DNA of 64,000 nucleotides from Distichodus sexfasciatus (lineage: Eukaryota > Chordata > Actinopteri > Characiformes > Distichodontidae). Under the pieces are notes generated by a model. It saw only the letters and a list, made by a program, of their open reading frames with translations, did no database searches and was not told the origin of the DNA. The position numbers and the translations under genes were made by a program. The stretch lies in the NCBI GenBank assembly GCA_032718565.1, contig JAVGVS010000449.1, positions 174,213 through 238,212 of the forward strand, read 5' to 3'. Shown here one piece after another: positions 43,271 through 55,454 of this stretch (the first letter of the stretch is position 1; the number at the start of each line of letters is the position of its first letter).

Positions 43271-45369
43271 ACACCCTGAAAGTCAGCACGTCTAATAAAA
43301 ATGGCGTAGTGTCAGAGCAACAGAAGGGCAGTGCTGTTTTACCAGGGAGACAGCCTCAGCGCTGAAAAGACAGAAAATCGCTGGAAGAAACGCTTTCAAG
43401 GAAAACCCGGCTCAGACAGCTGCATGAAAGATACTTTTATTGTAAAGAACATTTTTAGCAGAAAGGAGCAGGTGTAGATACAGAGGGAGAGAGAGAAAGT
43501 ATCCGTGTGAACAATATAGGGACAGTGATGATAAAAATATCCAGAATAGAGCATATTACATAGTTGATTTATTATTATGTCTGTAATTGTCCACTTCATG
43601 TGCGTCACCTGTTCAGCTGCTCGTTAAAGTGGATTCTAATCAGCCAATTGGAGTGCATTTAGGCATGTAGACTTGGTGAAGAGGAGCTGCTGACCTTCAT
43701 ACTGAGCTTTAGATGAGGGAAATGATTTAGTTTGATGTTTAAACAAAAGGAAAAGGTCAGTTCATACTGCCCTGCATCAAGCCTGCTGGAGATGGTGTTG
43801 TGTTGTGGTGGATAGTTTTATTTTCATTAATCATAGTATACTGTAATTACAAGCTGTGTCACACACACACACATAGATATCGATGTATTGATATATCAAT
43901 CTATTTTTAGATACTAAAAATAATAATAAAATAATATTATTATAATCACATTCTGACAAATGTAATTCTGAACATAGTAACATGTATAACAGTACATTAC
44001 CTATGTATATTTAATAGTCTTGTTGTAAGAATTACATATGTAACATGTTGTTGTACAGTTGACTGACCAAATTGCCCATGTTATTATTATTTTATTACTC
44101 TCTTTCACTAATTTTGTCTCTCAAGGTCATTTTTTGACCCCATTTCTTTCATTTCTAACACAGCGTGACAGTTTTCACACCATCTTTACCTGTACCTGTA
44201 CCTTGATCTCACCGAGCTTCAGGTCACACCGAGGCTGCTTTAAAACACACTGCTTTTATCTTCCATTTTACCTCCTTTCTGCAGCTAAGAGTTTGGCGTT
44301 TAACTTATTTTTATTGTGTCTGCGTGTGACTGCACATGTGTCACCGCCAGTTATCAGCCCTGCCATCTTGTACACCCACAGATTAATCAGCCGTCAGGGA
44401 ATCGGATGTCAATTCTCACCCATCTAGCGTTACAGAGCCAGCAGCGTGGGAGTTCTCATGCTCGGAGAGAAGTGTGTGTGTGTTCATGCATGTGTGTTTG
44501 ATTTTGTGCATTTATCAAATGCCTGGATGTAGGTCCCAGTCTTTTGCCATCACACTTTTCAGCCGTGCATGTGATGCTAAAAAATCTGGGTTTCTCCCAC
44601 ACTCGTCCTGCTTCTCATTGTCAGCGTTCAAACTCACACCCTTCCTCATCCTCTCCACCCTCCTTTATCGTGGCTCATTTTGTAAACTAGGTTAAGTGCC
44701 ACCTTTGAAATCTAACCTCTAGCCTAAAAAGCGATTGTACTTTAAGTCCCACATGGACGACAAAAGCAGAGAAAGAGAACGTTGTATGTGTTTACTCAAA
44801 GCTCATTTCAGCCCCGTTAACCGAGAAACAAATCGAGGGTTAAAAGGGGGAAAGAATGAAGGATGAAGGAAGGAAGTGGGGGAAACAAGGGGGAGTGAAA
44901 GGAAGAAAGAGAAAAAAGAGAAGAGATGAGGCAGAGCTCATTATCATCGGCGTAGCGACGAACGTTTCCTCTCCTCCTCGTTCTGTCCGTGAAGCCGAAT
45001 CTCAGCGTCAGATGAGCCGAGTCTGCCGGGACTTCAGCTGCCACTTTAATTAGTGTTCAGTAATTTCAATAATGAGTGACAATCCGTTGGGGCTTTTAGG
45101 TTGCTCTTCTCGTCAGAGGCGAATCAATACTCCTCACCCCCCCCACCCCTTCTCTCTCCTTTCTTCCTTTCTTTCTTTCTTCCTCCTCACCCCCTCCTTC
45201 CCTTCCCCTCCCACCTTTCAAGACCACAAAGTGGCATGTAAGTTCCATCAGAGGGAGAGTCGGTAAATGAGACGGGGCAGTCGGTCCCAGAGAAACGCAT
45301 CAGACGATGAGCATTAATGGCGGAGGCCGGCCTCACCGGTACCCATCTCTCCCCCCCCCACCAAAATAC
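43271..45369. other. Unique sequence, left of adaptor match
   Basis: (CA)n at 43860-43872. A palindromic 'ATAGATATCGATGTATTGATATATCAATCTAT' region lies near 43874-43905. Purine-rich at 44830-44935 and pyrimidine-rich at 45140-45220. It ends in a nine-base C run just before the adaptor match. No gene is recognised. Confidence 0.42.
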
Positions 45370-45388
45370 CTGTCTCTTATACACATCT
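45370..45388 (-). other. Tn5/Nextera mosaic-end sequence (likely adaptor artefact)
   Basis: CTGTCTCTTATACACATCT is an exact 19/19 match to the reverse complement of the Tn5 mosaic end used in Nextera libraries. Its minus-strand translation begins MYKRQ, a known signature of adaptor read-in in predicted proteins. By chance an exact 19-mer is expected far below once in a window this size. The join on either side may not be real. Confidence 0.93.
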
Positions 45389-46260
45389 TAGAAGACAAGC
45401 ACTGACGACATGATCACCAAGGTTGGCGGGCATGGCTGAAAGCTCTTTAGTGGCGGCCGTTACGTCGTCGGCGTGAAAAACAATTTGGCGTGGTTTTGGA
45501 GAGCGGCTGATTGGAGCCGGAGAGGCGAGGTGTGAGGATTAGAGGAGGCTAATCCCCAGCTCCGTACCTCAAAGCTGACTGGAGCTATTGAAGCTAATTG
45601 CTCGGCGAGAGCGCCGTCGCCGCGACGACCGCCGTCCCTTAACTGACGTCTCCTAATTGATAATAGGTTTCACCCAGTCAAAGGCTTGCTATTAAAGAGA
45701 AATTGCAGTGAAATTGTTAGTAAATAAATTAGTAAGTAAAATAAATTAATAAATGCTCATTATAACAAACTTTTCAAGTGCTGTCACTGTGTGTAGAACT
45801 GAATGAAAATATAAAATAGAGCTGTTAAAGATGTGGAAAATACAGACAGAAGTGTTAATATTTGATCAGAAAAGTAAAATACTGGTTATTGATTTGTTGA
45901 AAACTCAGTAAATGTATTTCTTAGATTATAGTTGAATGAGCAATTTTCCAAATTTTTTATCATTAATTCAAAATTTTGTGTTTAACTTAATTTAACTGAA
46001 GTGTAATGTTTGACTGAAATATCAGGAAAAGTTAAGGTTGAGTCGAGTTTGGCATTAATAGTGTTATGAAAAGCTTCAATAGAAGTGACTGAACGCACAA
46101 ACATGAAGAAAGTCTTTTTGAAATTTTGATGAGTTTGTTCAAAAATTTTCAGCAAACTAATATATAATGATATAAAAGCGAAATAATTACCAAAAAACAT
46201 ATTTCCAGGCAATCTTTTTAAATAAAAAATCACTTATGGCATCCATTACAAATACCCTCT
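45389..46260. other. Unique sequence, right of adaptor match
   Basis: 45400-45660 is GC-rich with CpG. 45700-46260 is strongly AT-rich. The abrupt character of the left edge is a further reason to check the join. No gene. Confidence 0.42.
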
Positions 46261-46480
46261 AGCACTGACTTATTCGTGTCATGACCTTTGCTCAATATGT
46301 TTACTCTATAACTCTGTAAATAACTATATCCCTATATCCCCGCACTGTATATATTTTCTCATTCTTAATATGTGCTTGCGCTCTCTCAAATAAGTCTACT
46401 TTTTAATATGTGCTATATATACCCAAATTCCATATTCCTCTATTTATATGTACCTTATGTTAATAAAAATCTATTGAATC
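46261..46480. repeat. Possible retroposon 3' end
   Basis: A long series of T/A/C-rich words ('CTGTAAATAACTATATCCC', 'GCACTGTATATATTTTCTC') ends in 'TTAATAAAAATCTATTGAATC', like the polyadenylation end of a dispersed element. Not assigned. Confidence 0.3.
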
Positions 46481-46763
46481 TTAATGTCTTGCACCAACCA
46501 TAAAGCAAATTCATGGCAATAGCGACAATGTGCTCAGCGATAAACAGGCATTTCCTAATTCGAATTTAGATTAAACTCATTGGATAAAATCTGGGTGTAA
46601 TTTGAGTGTGTAATGAGAGGAAATCCAGGAGCTTCTCTGCGCAGTGCAACCCTGTCAACAGCACATCAGCACAGTGCAGCTTGTAAATAGTAAGTCTGTG
46701 GAAGTCTTTCCTGCAGCTTTTTCAAAGCGATAGGAAGTGAAGTGGAGGGTGATGATGATGGGT

Positions 46764-46795
<32 letters not shown>

Positions 46796-47474
46796 GGTGG
46801 TAAAGCCCACAGGCGCTAGCGTGGCTCGGGCATGAAAGAATGCCTCCAGACATGAACACCGTCTCTTTATGGATGATGTAAGTGGTGATGGTGAATGGTG
46901 AGAGTCTTGAAAGAACAGCTGTCTCTCCGATCAAACACAAGCAACTGTGCAAGAAATGCAGCGTTCAGATCGCTCAGGACAGACTCCAGGGACACCGCGG
47001 GGCTGAGACGTCAGGAGACGAGGGGCATGGATTGGAGCAAACAACTTACAATAGATTTATATTAATATTTATCAATGTACACATAGTTAAAACACACATA
47101 TGGGTAATATGAATATTTTTATTAACATTTAATAGCATTAGTTAAAAATAAATAATTGCATTGCTTATGTATATACAGTTTAATGCATGTAGAGTTATAC
47201 ATGTTATATATATATAATATTCATTAATATTCATTTTATCATTTGATACCTTTTAAACATTGATGTTTAATGAAACTAAACTGTATTATAGTAAAGTATT
47301 ATAATGTTAATAAATAGAACAGAAAATGTAAATATTTTATATATTCTTTTATATAATTCATTTGTAATATTGTTAATAATAATAATAATAATAATAATAT
47401 GTAATAATAATGCATATTTTTTCCTTATATTAAGCTGTTGTTAAATTGTATTTACATGTATGTTTGTGAGATGT

Positions 47475-47478
<4 letters not shown>
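46481..47478. other. Unique sequence with TG and TAA microsatellites
   Basis: (TG)n at 46763-46796 and (TAA)n at about 47374-47398. AT-rich from 47040. No gene. Confidence 0.5.

Positions 47479-47524
<46 letters not shown>
47479..47524 (+). repeat. (TA)n microsatellite
   Basis: Perfect TA dinucleotide run of about 46 bases. Confidence 0.95.
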
Positions 47525-47531
<7 letters not shown>

Positions 47532-48439
47532 TTTGCATGTACATACTGTTTATATTTAATTTTTCATTTTTGAAACTTCTTTTATTTGCATTGCATTCCC
47601 ATTTTCGCTGCATATTTGGCAGTAGCATAAAGGCGTGTTAATTGTTTGATTAAACGAACCTTTGTCTGTAGGCTCCTCAGCTTCTCCACCGCACTCCAGA
47701 GCAGCATGGTTCTGCATAGCATTATGCCAATGATGTACAATTAGACCTGCATCATGAGGAACAAAGCAGAGGAGTTGAGAGGGGGGTTGAGGAGGGGGTT
47801 GAGGAGGGGGTCTGTGTATCCTCCACTCTGAACTCCTGAACCTGTGAGGAGAGAGGTGTAGCACAGCCCCCGGGCGAGAGGGAGTGCGAGAGAGAGAGAC
47901 TAGGGGAAGTGTGTGGAAAATGATGCCCTGGGCGATGTTGGCTTCTCAGCAGTGGTGATGGTGCTGCGGTTTTCAGAGGTTAAGGAGATTTCACCGCTCT
48001 CGTTCTCTAAACCCGAGTGAGAGAATCGGCCCCCGTCACGTCCCCCGCCGACCTCCAGGATGGAGGGCATGGTGGCGGATACTAAAAATAATCAAGCGTG
48101 TCGGCTGGCGTGCGCCAAAACATCAGAAACGGTTATGGATTAGTTGAAGCAGGGGATGAAGAGACAGAGGGCGAGAGAGGGAGGGAGAGAAGGAGATTTC
48201 AACGTGGTCCACCTCTTGCTTTCTTTCCTTTTTGACCTTATTTCTTCCTTTACATTTTCGCTGTCTTTCGTTTCTAGACTCTAGACTAAACTTTTGAAGT
48301 TTGAAGGTATGAAAGAGAATTTTGAAGTTTATTGCTCAGTATGTTTGTCGCATTACCGAGAATTTTGGCACAGTGGTTGATTGCCAAACCTAAAAGGTCC
48401 CATATTATGAAAATCTACATACAGTAGGGACATTTTGTG
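47525..48439. other. Unique sequence with G-rich triplet repeat
   Basis: 47779-47810 has three GGGGG(G) runs separated by TTGAGGA, a partial quadruplex motif. 47990-48130 is CpG-containing. Purine-rich at 48160-48200. No gene. Confidence 0.45.
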
Positions 48440-48562
48440 CTCACCCTCCTATCGATGAAGCTCCGCCCACCAGGTAGAACCAAGCGTCCTGCTCCGGGAT
48501 CCAATGAAGGTAGGGCCAGAGGCAGGACTCGAACCCACGACCACTAGGCCACCACCACCTAT
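48440..48562 (-). mobile_element. SINE-C-like fragment
   Basis: 'GGACTCGAACCCACGACC' and 'CACTAGGCCACCACC' form the tRNA-like head on the minus strand. The preceding body is diverged and no tail is seen. Confidence 0.5.
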
Positions 48563-49500
48563 GCATGTGACAAATCTTTTACACATTTTTTAAATATTTA
48601 TTCTAAAACTTGAAAAGTCTAGCATGCCAAAGTAGTTTAAATTGCTGAACCGTGAATTTGAAAATGGTATTGAAATGCAGTGGAGAAAAATCCAAATAAA
48701 TCATGAGTCTGAACAAACTTGCTTATCACTACTTTGGAGGCCACTATGAGTACCTACGTATTCCATTGAGTCCACAGTTACAGCAGCTGTTTAAAATTTA
48801 TTTCCAGTGTCTTATATCTGAGAGGTTATTTTACATTTTTGTTCGATACACCCTGTCTTCTTAAGCAGGCATAATTCATGGCAGTAAAGACATCCATAAT
48901 GCGGCCCTATTCATTATTCATTGTAAATTTATATTTGGCATAATTATGGAGCGGTGTCTGTTGGGCGCAGGCGGCGTTCAGGACAGCGGCATACACAGGG
49001 AAGATAAATGGTGAAGCAGGAGCTCTTAATGAGAGGGGGTCATTTATATGGTTCAGACGACTATTAGCACGCCAGGGCCACACTAGCTCGTGCCTGTCAT
49101 TTTGTCCCAGGTGGCAGCGAAAATGCAGAGACAAAAGCAACTCGCCACAATATCTGCGGTTCTTACTGAAATTGGCTAATTGATCTCAACTCAAGTGTCA
49201 ACGTGCTTTTATTTTAGCCCAGAGTTGTCAGGATTTAGTCATAAGTCACGTTTAGACTTCATCGGAAGACTCGTGCGTTAGGTGTAGAGTGTGTGTTTAG
49301 TGTGTGTGTGGGCGTGAATAATCTCTTATGCTGCACGGTATAGTTGTTGAGCTAATGGCGTTGATGACGTGATTTTTAAAAGAGACACTAAATGAACAGA
49401 CAGGAAGTGTCCGTCCTCCGAGGATCATGCTGGAATATGAGACCTGTTATGCATAGCACAAAATTCATAACAAAACATCAATATATAATTTACTTGTTTA
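48563..49500. other. Unique sequence, candidate conserved non-coding
   Basis: 48880-49190 is non-repetitive with CATTATTCATTG, GGCATAATTATGG and TCTTAATGAGAG words and mixed composition. It looks like one of the best conserved-element candidates here, by texture only. Confidence 0.42.
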
Positions 49501-51280
49501 TGAACAGTAGAAGTTTATTCCTTCTTTGTTTTATCACAAGTGGAGCCAAAAAGGGGAGACGAGTTATTTGAACCCAAAATCTTAGACATAGATGTAAAAT
49601 ATTTCATTTTCATTTCTGTTTCACAAAAATGCTGTCATTTCAGAGTCATAGATGGTATCATACCTAGTAGTAATTATATTATTATGCACACTTTTTAAAA
49701 TAGCTCACCTCTACTGATGTCACTTTAAGTATTTGTCATATTTGCGTTAACATTTTATTTATTAGAAAGTAATAAAATTAACATATTTAATTCAGGTCAG
49801 TTAGCTTTTACTGATATAACACTATTTATTTATTTATTTATTTATTTATATTCGGAGTTATGTATTTATGTTTATTTATATATTTATATGATATAACAAT
49901 ATTATTTTATTCTTTGTATAAACAGGCATAACTTGATTAACCAATGTAATACTAGTTTTTTTATTTAATTTAATATTTAATATTTTATCACGTATTTTCA
50001 TTATTTGTATTTGTATGTTTCTATTTATAAAGTGACCTTGGAGCGTTGTCATAAAAGCGCCGTACAGACCTAGTTTATTGTGTCACCTTCTGTAATGGGA
50101 AGTCCCTCCCTCCAACACACCAACACACACTCCACACACCTCCACACACACACACATCCCAGCCTCTTGAGCTTCCTCCACATAAGAACTCTCTCATGAT
50201 GCTGAGAATGGTTTGGGGCATCTCCGCCTCGCTCCCAAATCCACATTAAAATGCACGGACCAGCGCAGGCCTCGTGCGGGGCGTGGAGCCTGAGGGCAAA
50301 ACCCTGGCCTCAGAGTGCGACTGCCAGGAGAGAGAATCACCCTGGGTCGGGGCAACAGCGCTCTCCTCATCTAACGCTCCCTGACGCGTAATGGCAGCGC
50401 GCTCCCAAATGGCCCATTTATTTGTATTAAAAATGTCATTCAGGATCGTTGTCTTAATTGATTTTATTTCTCCTCTCTACTCTCCCTCACCCCATATGTT
50501 TCCCTTTAATAATCAAGCTTATTCGTATTTATTAGTAATAATAACACCATTTAATTAGTGTTGATTTTTATTTTTAGAAGTGTTAAAGGGGTTGTTGTTT
50601 TTATTTCATAACTTTAATGTGACTTTGATTTGAATTTAATCTCCGAGCGACGTCCCTCCTTTTGGATTGACAAATAGCATTTGGTTTGTTGTTTTCTTGT
50701 CTTGTATTCACATGGCATTCATAATTATGCGTGTTGATGCATCTCTCTCTCTCTCTCTGCCTCTCCACATCCTCCATTTCTTGGGTTGTCAGTTTTGTGG
50801 AAAGCTGAGTTTGTGATAAGACAATGTGGGCTGTAAAGAGACGAAGGGGGGAAAAATGGGCCCGGTTATTAGTGGTTCCCGTGGGACTGTGTGTGTGTGT
50901 GTGTGTGTGTTTGGTGGAATATGAGTGTTTGTGTGTGAAAGTGAGATGGCCGTATTTACATGTGTCACGCATCCTCTCATCCTCCACTCCGCCTGGAGAT
51001 TTGGCAGCCATATTGCCTCGTCGCTCGGTGTGAAACGCTGCAGCAACAAGTGCCTTCGTCTGGCTGCATCGCTTTCAATCAAGCTCGAGCGCTCGAGGCT
51101 GACCGATGCTAATTGCGGTTCTGTGGTGATGGCAAATGATCTGCTTTAATGGCATGTCGGATCGGTGTAATTCTAGAGAGTGAATCGCATACTTCACGAT
51201 GTGGGTTTTTGAATCTGTTTAACTGAGCATAAGGTCTCGTCGGTTCAAAGACGAGTTTTGGTTTGTGTATATGGTGAAGC
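49501..51280. other. Unique sequence with short microsatellites
   Basis: (TTTA)n at 49826-49850, (CT)n at 50741-50759 and (TG)n at 50888-50912. 50200-50450 and 50950-51150 are less AT-rich and may be constrained. No gene. Confidence 0.42.
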
Positions 51281-51284
51281 GAAA

Positions 51285-51478
51285 GTGAGTGAGTATTTGT
51301 CATTGTGAACACAGCACAGTACACAGCTCTGCATGTGAAGCTCCCATGTGAAGTGGGCATCTTTTTGGCAGTGCCCAGAGAGCAACGGTACCCTGTTCAC
51401 GAGTACCTCAATTGGTACTGCTCCAGGATTCGAACATCTGACTCTCCGATCAAGGGGCCAGCTCCTGAACTGTTACAT
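51285..51478 (-). mobile_element. SINE-A copy
   Basis: 'AGTGAGTGAGTATTTGTCATTG', a shortened middle, 'GAGTACCTCAATTGGTAC', B box GATTCGAAC and 'CTCCTGAACTGTTACATTACC' identify it. It adjoins the LINE remnant. Confidence 0.85.
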
Positions 51479-51482
51479 TACC

Positions 51483-51865
51483 ATCCATCCATTCGTCCAG
51501 CCATCTTCTACTTCTTAGCTATAGTCAGGTCACGGGGGCAGCAGCCTAAGCAGGGAAACCCAGACTTCCCTCTCCCCGACCACTACATCCATCTCATCCG
51601 GGGGAATCCTGAGGCGTTCCCAGGCCAGCAGGAGACATAGTCTCCAGGCGTGTCTGGGTGCTTCCCCTAGACACCTCTTCCCAGTGGGACATGCCTGGAA
51701 CACCTCACCAGGGAGGCATCCAGGAAGCATCCTGACCAGATTCCGCACCACCTCAACGGCCTCCTCTCTGAGCGAAGGAGCAACGGCTCTACTCTGAGCT
51801 CCTCCAGAATAACTGAGCTTCTCACCCTACCTCTAAGGGAGATCCCTCACTCATTTTGGCCGATT
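51483..51865 (-). pseudogene. LINE (Rex1-like) ORF2 C-terminal remnant, part 1
   Basis: Minus-strand frame 51530-51751 encodes the end of the reverse-transcriptase protein, with 'MLPGCLPGEVFQACPTGKR', 'AWERLRIPPDEM' and 'GEREVWVSLLRLLPP'. I recognise these as the C-terminal region common to a fish non-LTR retrotransposon. Clade assignment is uncertain. It is truncated and interrupted at 51866 by a hAT element, and the upstream portion resumes at 53469. Confidence 0.85.
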
Positions 51866-51873
51866 GTATCCAC

Positions 51874-53460
51874 TAGGGATGCACTGATGCGATACCAGTC
51901 CCATTCTGCGTTTTCGTGCTCAGAACAAAATTCCCTGATACCTACTACCGATACCACCTATGGAAGATATGATGTAGTTATGTTCATCGTCATGCGGGGG
52001 CAGCGTAAATGCCATAACACTTGCCAAATAAATTCTAAACTGTGCGGAGATAAAAATGTCAGCAAGTCTGGAGAATTGCTTTAAAATAAATGATAATGAC
52101 AGCAGCAAAGCAGACTAATATTTTAATATTTGATATTTTATTTAATTGTTGTTGCTTTTTTAATGTTTTGATACATATAGAACAAATAAATGGCTAAAAA
52201 ATCAGTATCATTTATTTTATAAAATGACATAATAAGGCTCGTGTACTTTAATTTATATTTTGTTTTTGAAAGTGTTTTTTTGAGTTTAGACTACCGTAGT
52301 TCCCCAATGTCAGGCCACAGCTTATACATCAATTTACAAATTCGGTGTAGTGGGTGCGGCTCACTTAAATGGGGCGGCCTATCTAAAAACATGAAAACTC
52401 ATTCGCTAAAGTATAATTCAGTGCACAAAAAGATGACATACCCAAATGTTTCAATGAATTTAAATGTGCTGTTTACTGCAACAATTAGAAAAACAACGCC
52501 AAAACAAGCAGATCGTGATGATGTTCTGTCCTTAATCGGCGCTACCGCATCCAACTCGTTGCTGCAATGTAAAAATGACACTTTTTCGGGCCTTTACTGC
52601 ATTACATTACATCTCATATGTAGCCACAAGCTGAGCCAAAAACCAAATTTAACAGAAATAAAAAGGAACAAAAAGTTTATTGTTGTGGTTGGGGAAAAGA
52701 TAAGTTTTTAATTTTTTGTTTTGCGAGCGACTGGAGGTGGGGCTACTGCAGTACAGCAATGTCCGTCATCTGTCTACATGTAAATACTTCAGTATAAAAT
52801 TAGCAACACTGAAATGCAAAAATCCTTCAAAATCAGATCCGTAAACGTCATCGTCGCTGCCGAACAACTCGACTGTGACCTGTGCTGCTTTGCTGTCGCT
52901 GATGTCAGAAACGCTTTCGTCACCGGTATCGCTCTCGGATATTGCAGACGTTGCTTGTGCTGCTGGTTGGCTTGAAGGTGGAGGACGGATTTCGACTTTG
53001 CGACAACCGTTCTGTATGTTTTCTGGTTTCACGTTGTTTGCGCCGAAATAACCCCACTGCTTTTTACTTGACTGTCGTTACGCGCCGCTGCCCGTGCGAT
53101 GGGTGAGTGTATAAATATGTCACTATAGGTTGGAAAGGCATAAGCCCGGTGTAATGGCTAGATGCGTGAATGCTTCTACTTCCAGATTGGTAAATTCAGT
53201 AACGTCACGGCTAATAACAAGGGGCTTAGAGTTTTAAAACATAAATGAGCATTTTCTGTGGCTTATAGAATGGGGCGGCTTATCATTGAGGGGAAATCGT
53301 GAGATTGATATTGGTAGAAAAAATATAAAATCCTACTATTATTGTCATTGTTATTAATAACGGACCTACACAGGTATCGGTACTCGGTATGGGTGAGTAC
53401 CTAAAAATAAGTATCGGTACTCATACTCGGTCTCAAAAAAATGGTATTGGTGCATCCCTA
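51874..53460. mobile_element. hAT-2 non-autonomous element, 1.59 kb
   Basis: Ends TAGGGATGCACTGATGCGATACC (left) and GGTATTGGTGCATCCCTA (right), with a perfect 8 bp duplication GTATCCAC at 51866-51873 and 53461-53468. It inserted into the LINE remnant. Outer parts are rich in 'GGTATCGGTACTC'-type palindromic words. A second element is nested in its middle. Confidence 0.9.
52293..53303 (-). mobile_element. Nested pogo/Tigger-like remnant
   Basis: Inside hAT-2, both ends carry related inverted words: 'TTCCCCAATGTCAGGCCACAGCTTAT' at the left, and 'GGCTTATAGAATGGGGCGGC', 'TTATCATTGAGGGGAAA' at the right. A minus-strand frame at 52766-53032 is acidic, ending SDDDVYGSDFEGFLHF. That resembles the acidic tail of pogo/CENP-B-type transposases. 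The catalytic domain is absent, so assignment is tentative and borders are approximate. Confidence 0.5.
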
Positions 53461-53468
53461 GTATCCAC

Positions 53469-53597
53469 GAAGTTCTTCTTTCGGTCACTACCCACAACTC
53501 ATGACCATAGGTGAGGGTAGGAACGTAAATCAACTGGTAAATCGAGAGCTTTGCCTTTTGGCTGAGCTCCTTCTTCACCAGCAGCGTCCCGTCCCCA
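53469..53597 (-). pseudogene. LINE (Rex1-like) ORF2 remnant, part 2
   Basis: The minus-strand frame (53366-53578, whose C-terminal end runs into hAT-2) begins MKKELSQKAKLSIYQLIYVP and 'TLTYGHELWVVTER', a well-conserved segment of the same reverse-transcriptase family, upstream of part 1 in protein order. A stretch between the parts is missing. Confidence 0.85.
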
Positions 53598-54540
53598 CCA
53601 TGTTATTTTACCAACCGCCAATTATTATCTTACATTTGAGGAAAAGAGAAAGTATGTCAACGTGACATTAATAAAAACATTTTTACAGTGGAGCATTGGC
53701 TGTGGAGCAACGGCACTCACATATTAACTTTAATTCATGGTTTGCCTAATTAGTGGTTTTGGGTGATGTATCCCTTTAACCCTTCCATGAATAGTGTTCC
53801 CTTGAATGGACAGCAACGAGCATGTATTGAATTGTTGTCTCCATAATTCACATATGTACGGGTTAACTTGGGTTTTACATGACAGAGGTGTTGAAAAACG
53901 AACACAGCAGCAGCAGCCAAACCTGATGAATTGCTGCCAGAGCCAGGAGTCGTGCTCCATTGCAAACGTACACGTTGTTTATGTTGGGTCAGGCCGGGAA
54001 CCACCGGGGCTTTCTCATTTGTCCGGCGAACGTTACATTTGAGAAAGTTTTGGGAGCGTCGAGGGACGGCGGAAAGAGAGGAGACAGGAGGAAATTCATC
54101 ATCGATCTTTTTGTCTTTTTGAGTTTCCTCCCGTCGTGTGGATGTACGGCAGCATCGGCTTACTAACGCTTCTCTCAGACTTCTCAGAGAGCAGAAATAA
54201 AAAAGAACAGACAAGCAGACGAGTTTTCCTCCCCAAGAGTTAAGGTATGTTAGTTTGAAACCCAGTACACTCTCTTCTCCAGTGAAGTAACCCAGACAGT
54301 AAATAAGCCTGCCGTGTATCTATTAAAACGCTGATTTATAACTCTGCCGTGTCATCTAATGTGTTGTCCAGGTGTGCTTGTGACACCGCATGAAACCCAA
54401 CCCCGGATTTAAATCACAGCTCCCAAATTCTCACAGACAGGAAGTGTTTTATTCCCAGGACACACAACTCCTCAAACTCTTTTGTCTACATCGTCAGCGG
54501 TAGGAGCAGGATGAAGGAGGAGGAGGAGAAGGAGGAACAT
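53598..54540. other. Unique sequence, partly unidentified repeat
   Basis: 53730-54200 carries overlapping frames on both strands (up to 154 codons) with CAG-repeat interruption and no domain. It may be an old mobile element. (GGA)n-like at 54510-54535. Confidence 0.4.
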
Positions 54541-54680
54541 TCGTTTAAGATTCAAGATTTTTATTTGTCACAATTATAGTTTATACAAAGACAACATGTA
54601 GTAAAATGTGCCCTGATCACTATAAAGTCTGTGCACATGAAAAACTGTAATCAATTTATGTCATACAGCAATTAGGGGCC
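54541..54680. repeat. Repeat D start fragment
   Basis: 'AAGATTCAAGATTTTTATTTGTCAC' followed by 'ACAACATGTAGTAAAATGTG' fits the start of repeat D, as at 16738. Confidence 0.5.
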
Positions 54681-54731
54681 CTAGCATGAGGTGCTATGGA
54701 GCGCTCTTGTAATTGTTCCGTTTCTTCATTT

Positions 54732-54736
<5 letters not shown>

Positions 54737-54790
<54 letters not shown>
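54737..54790 (+). repeat. (AT)n microsatellite
   Basis: Perfect AT run of 54 bases. Confidence 0.95.
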
Positions 54791-54794
<4 letters not shown>

Positions 54795-55007
54795 ACTGTA
54801 TATTCTACTAAATGGACTGTGTAGCTTGAACTGTAAGTCACAGAAACTTTCAGAGTAAGTAGGAATGGTATGCTTCTCGGCATGGGCCAAAACGTGTGCA
54901 GATCAGCCTGTAATTCGCACTATAGCAAAGGAAAACGTGTTTTGACCTCTAGGGGCGCTAAAACGCTGAATAGATTTATGTGATGTCATAACAGAGCTTT
55001 TATAATT
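54791..55007. other. Unique sequence
   Basis: 'GACCTCTAGGGGCGCTAAAAC' at about 54944-54964 is CTCF-like. Otherwise nothing is recognised. Confidence 0.4.
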
Positions 55008-55290
55008 CAGACCCTCCAGGGTTTCATCATGTTGCGAGCACAACTATTGAAGCAAATTCAGCCAATCCCCGCAAATTCATCCCGACCATGCAATTTTGAC
55101 CAGTTACCACAACCTTTCTGCAATTTTTGACCAATGCTGTTTTCTGAAAAACATTGAACCATACGTCAACAAACTCACTTCCTTGTTACATTTAGAAGAC
55201 GCAGTAAATATATGTGATAGAAACGCCTCACATTTACCTTCAAAAATAACTAAATTGTTAATGGTTAACAAAAATAATTGTGGATTTGAT
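55008..55290 (+). mobile_element. MITE-B copy, truncated
   Basis: 'CAGACCCTCCAGGGTTTCATC' then 'TTCCTTGTTACATTTAGAAG' and 'GCCTCACATTTACCTTCAAA' match 14473-14800. The right half, and any SINE-A junction, is missing. Confidence 0.78.
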
Positions 55291-55454
55291 TAAATTAATT
55301 ATTAAATAATATATATACTCTTTTATATATCTTTATATTTTACTTTCTTTTAAGATTTTTGTAAATTAAGCACTTTTTTAAGTTTGATCTGTTTTTTAAT
55401 TTGCAATCTTTGGAGTGAATTTCACTACATGTGGTACCTGCAGTATTGGATGTC
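55291..55454. other. AT-rich spacer
   Basis: T- and A-rich sequence between two mobile elements with no features. Confidence 0.45.
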
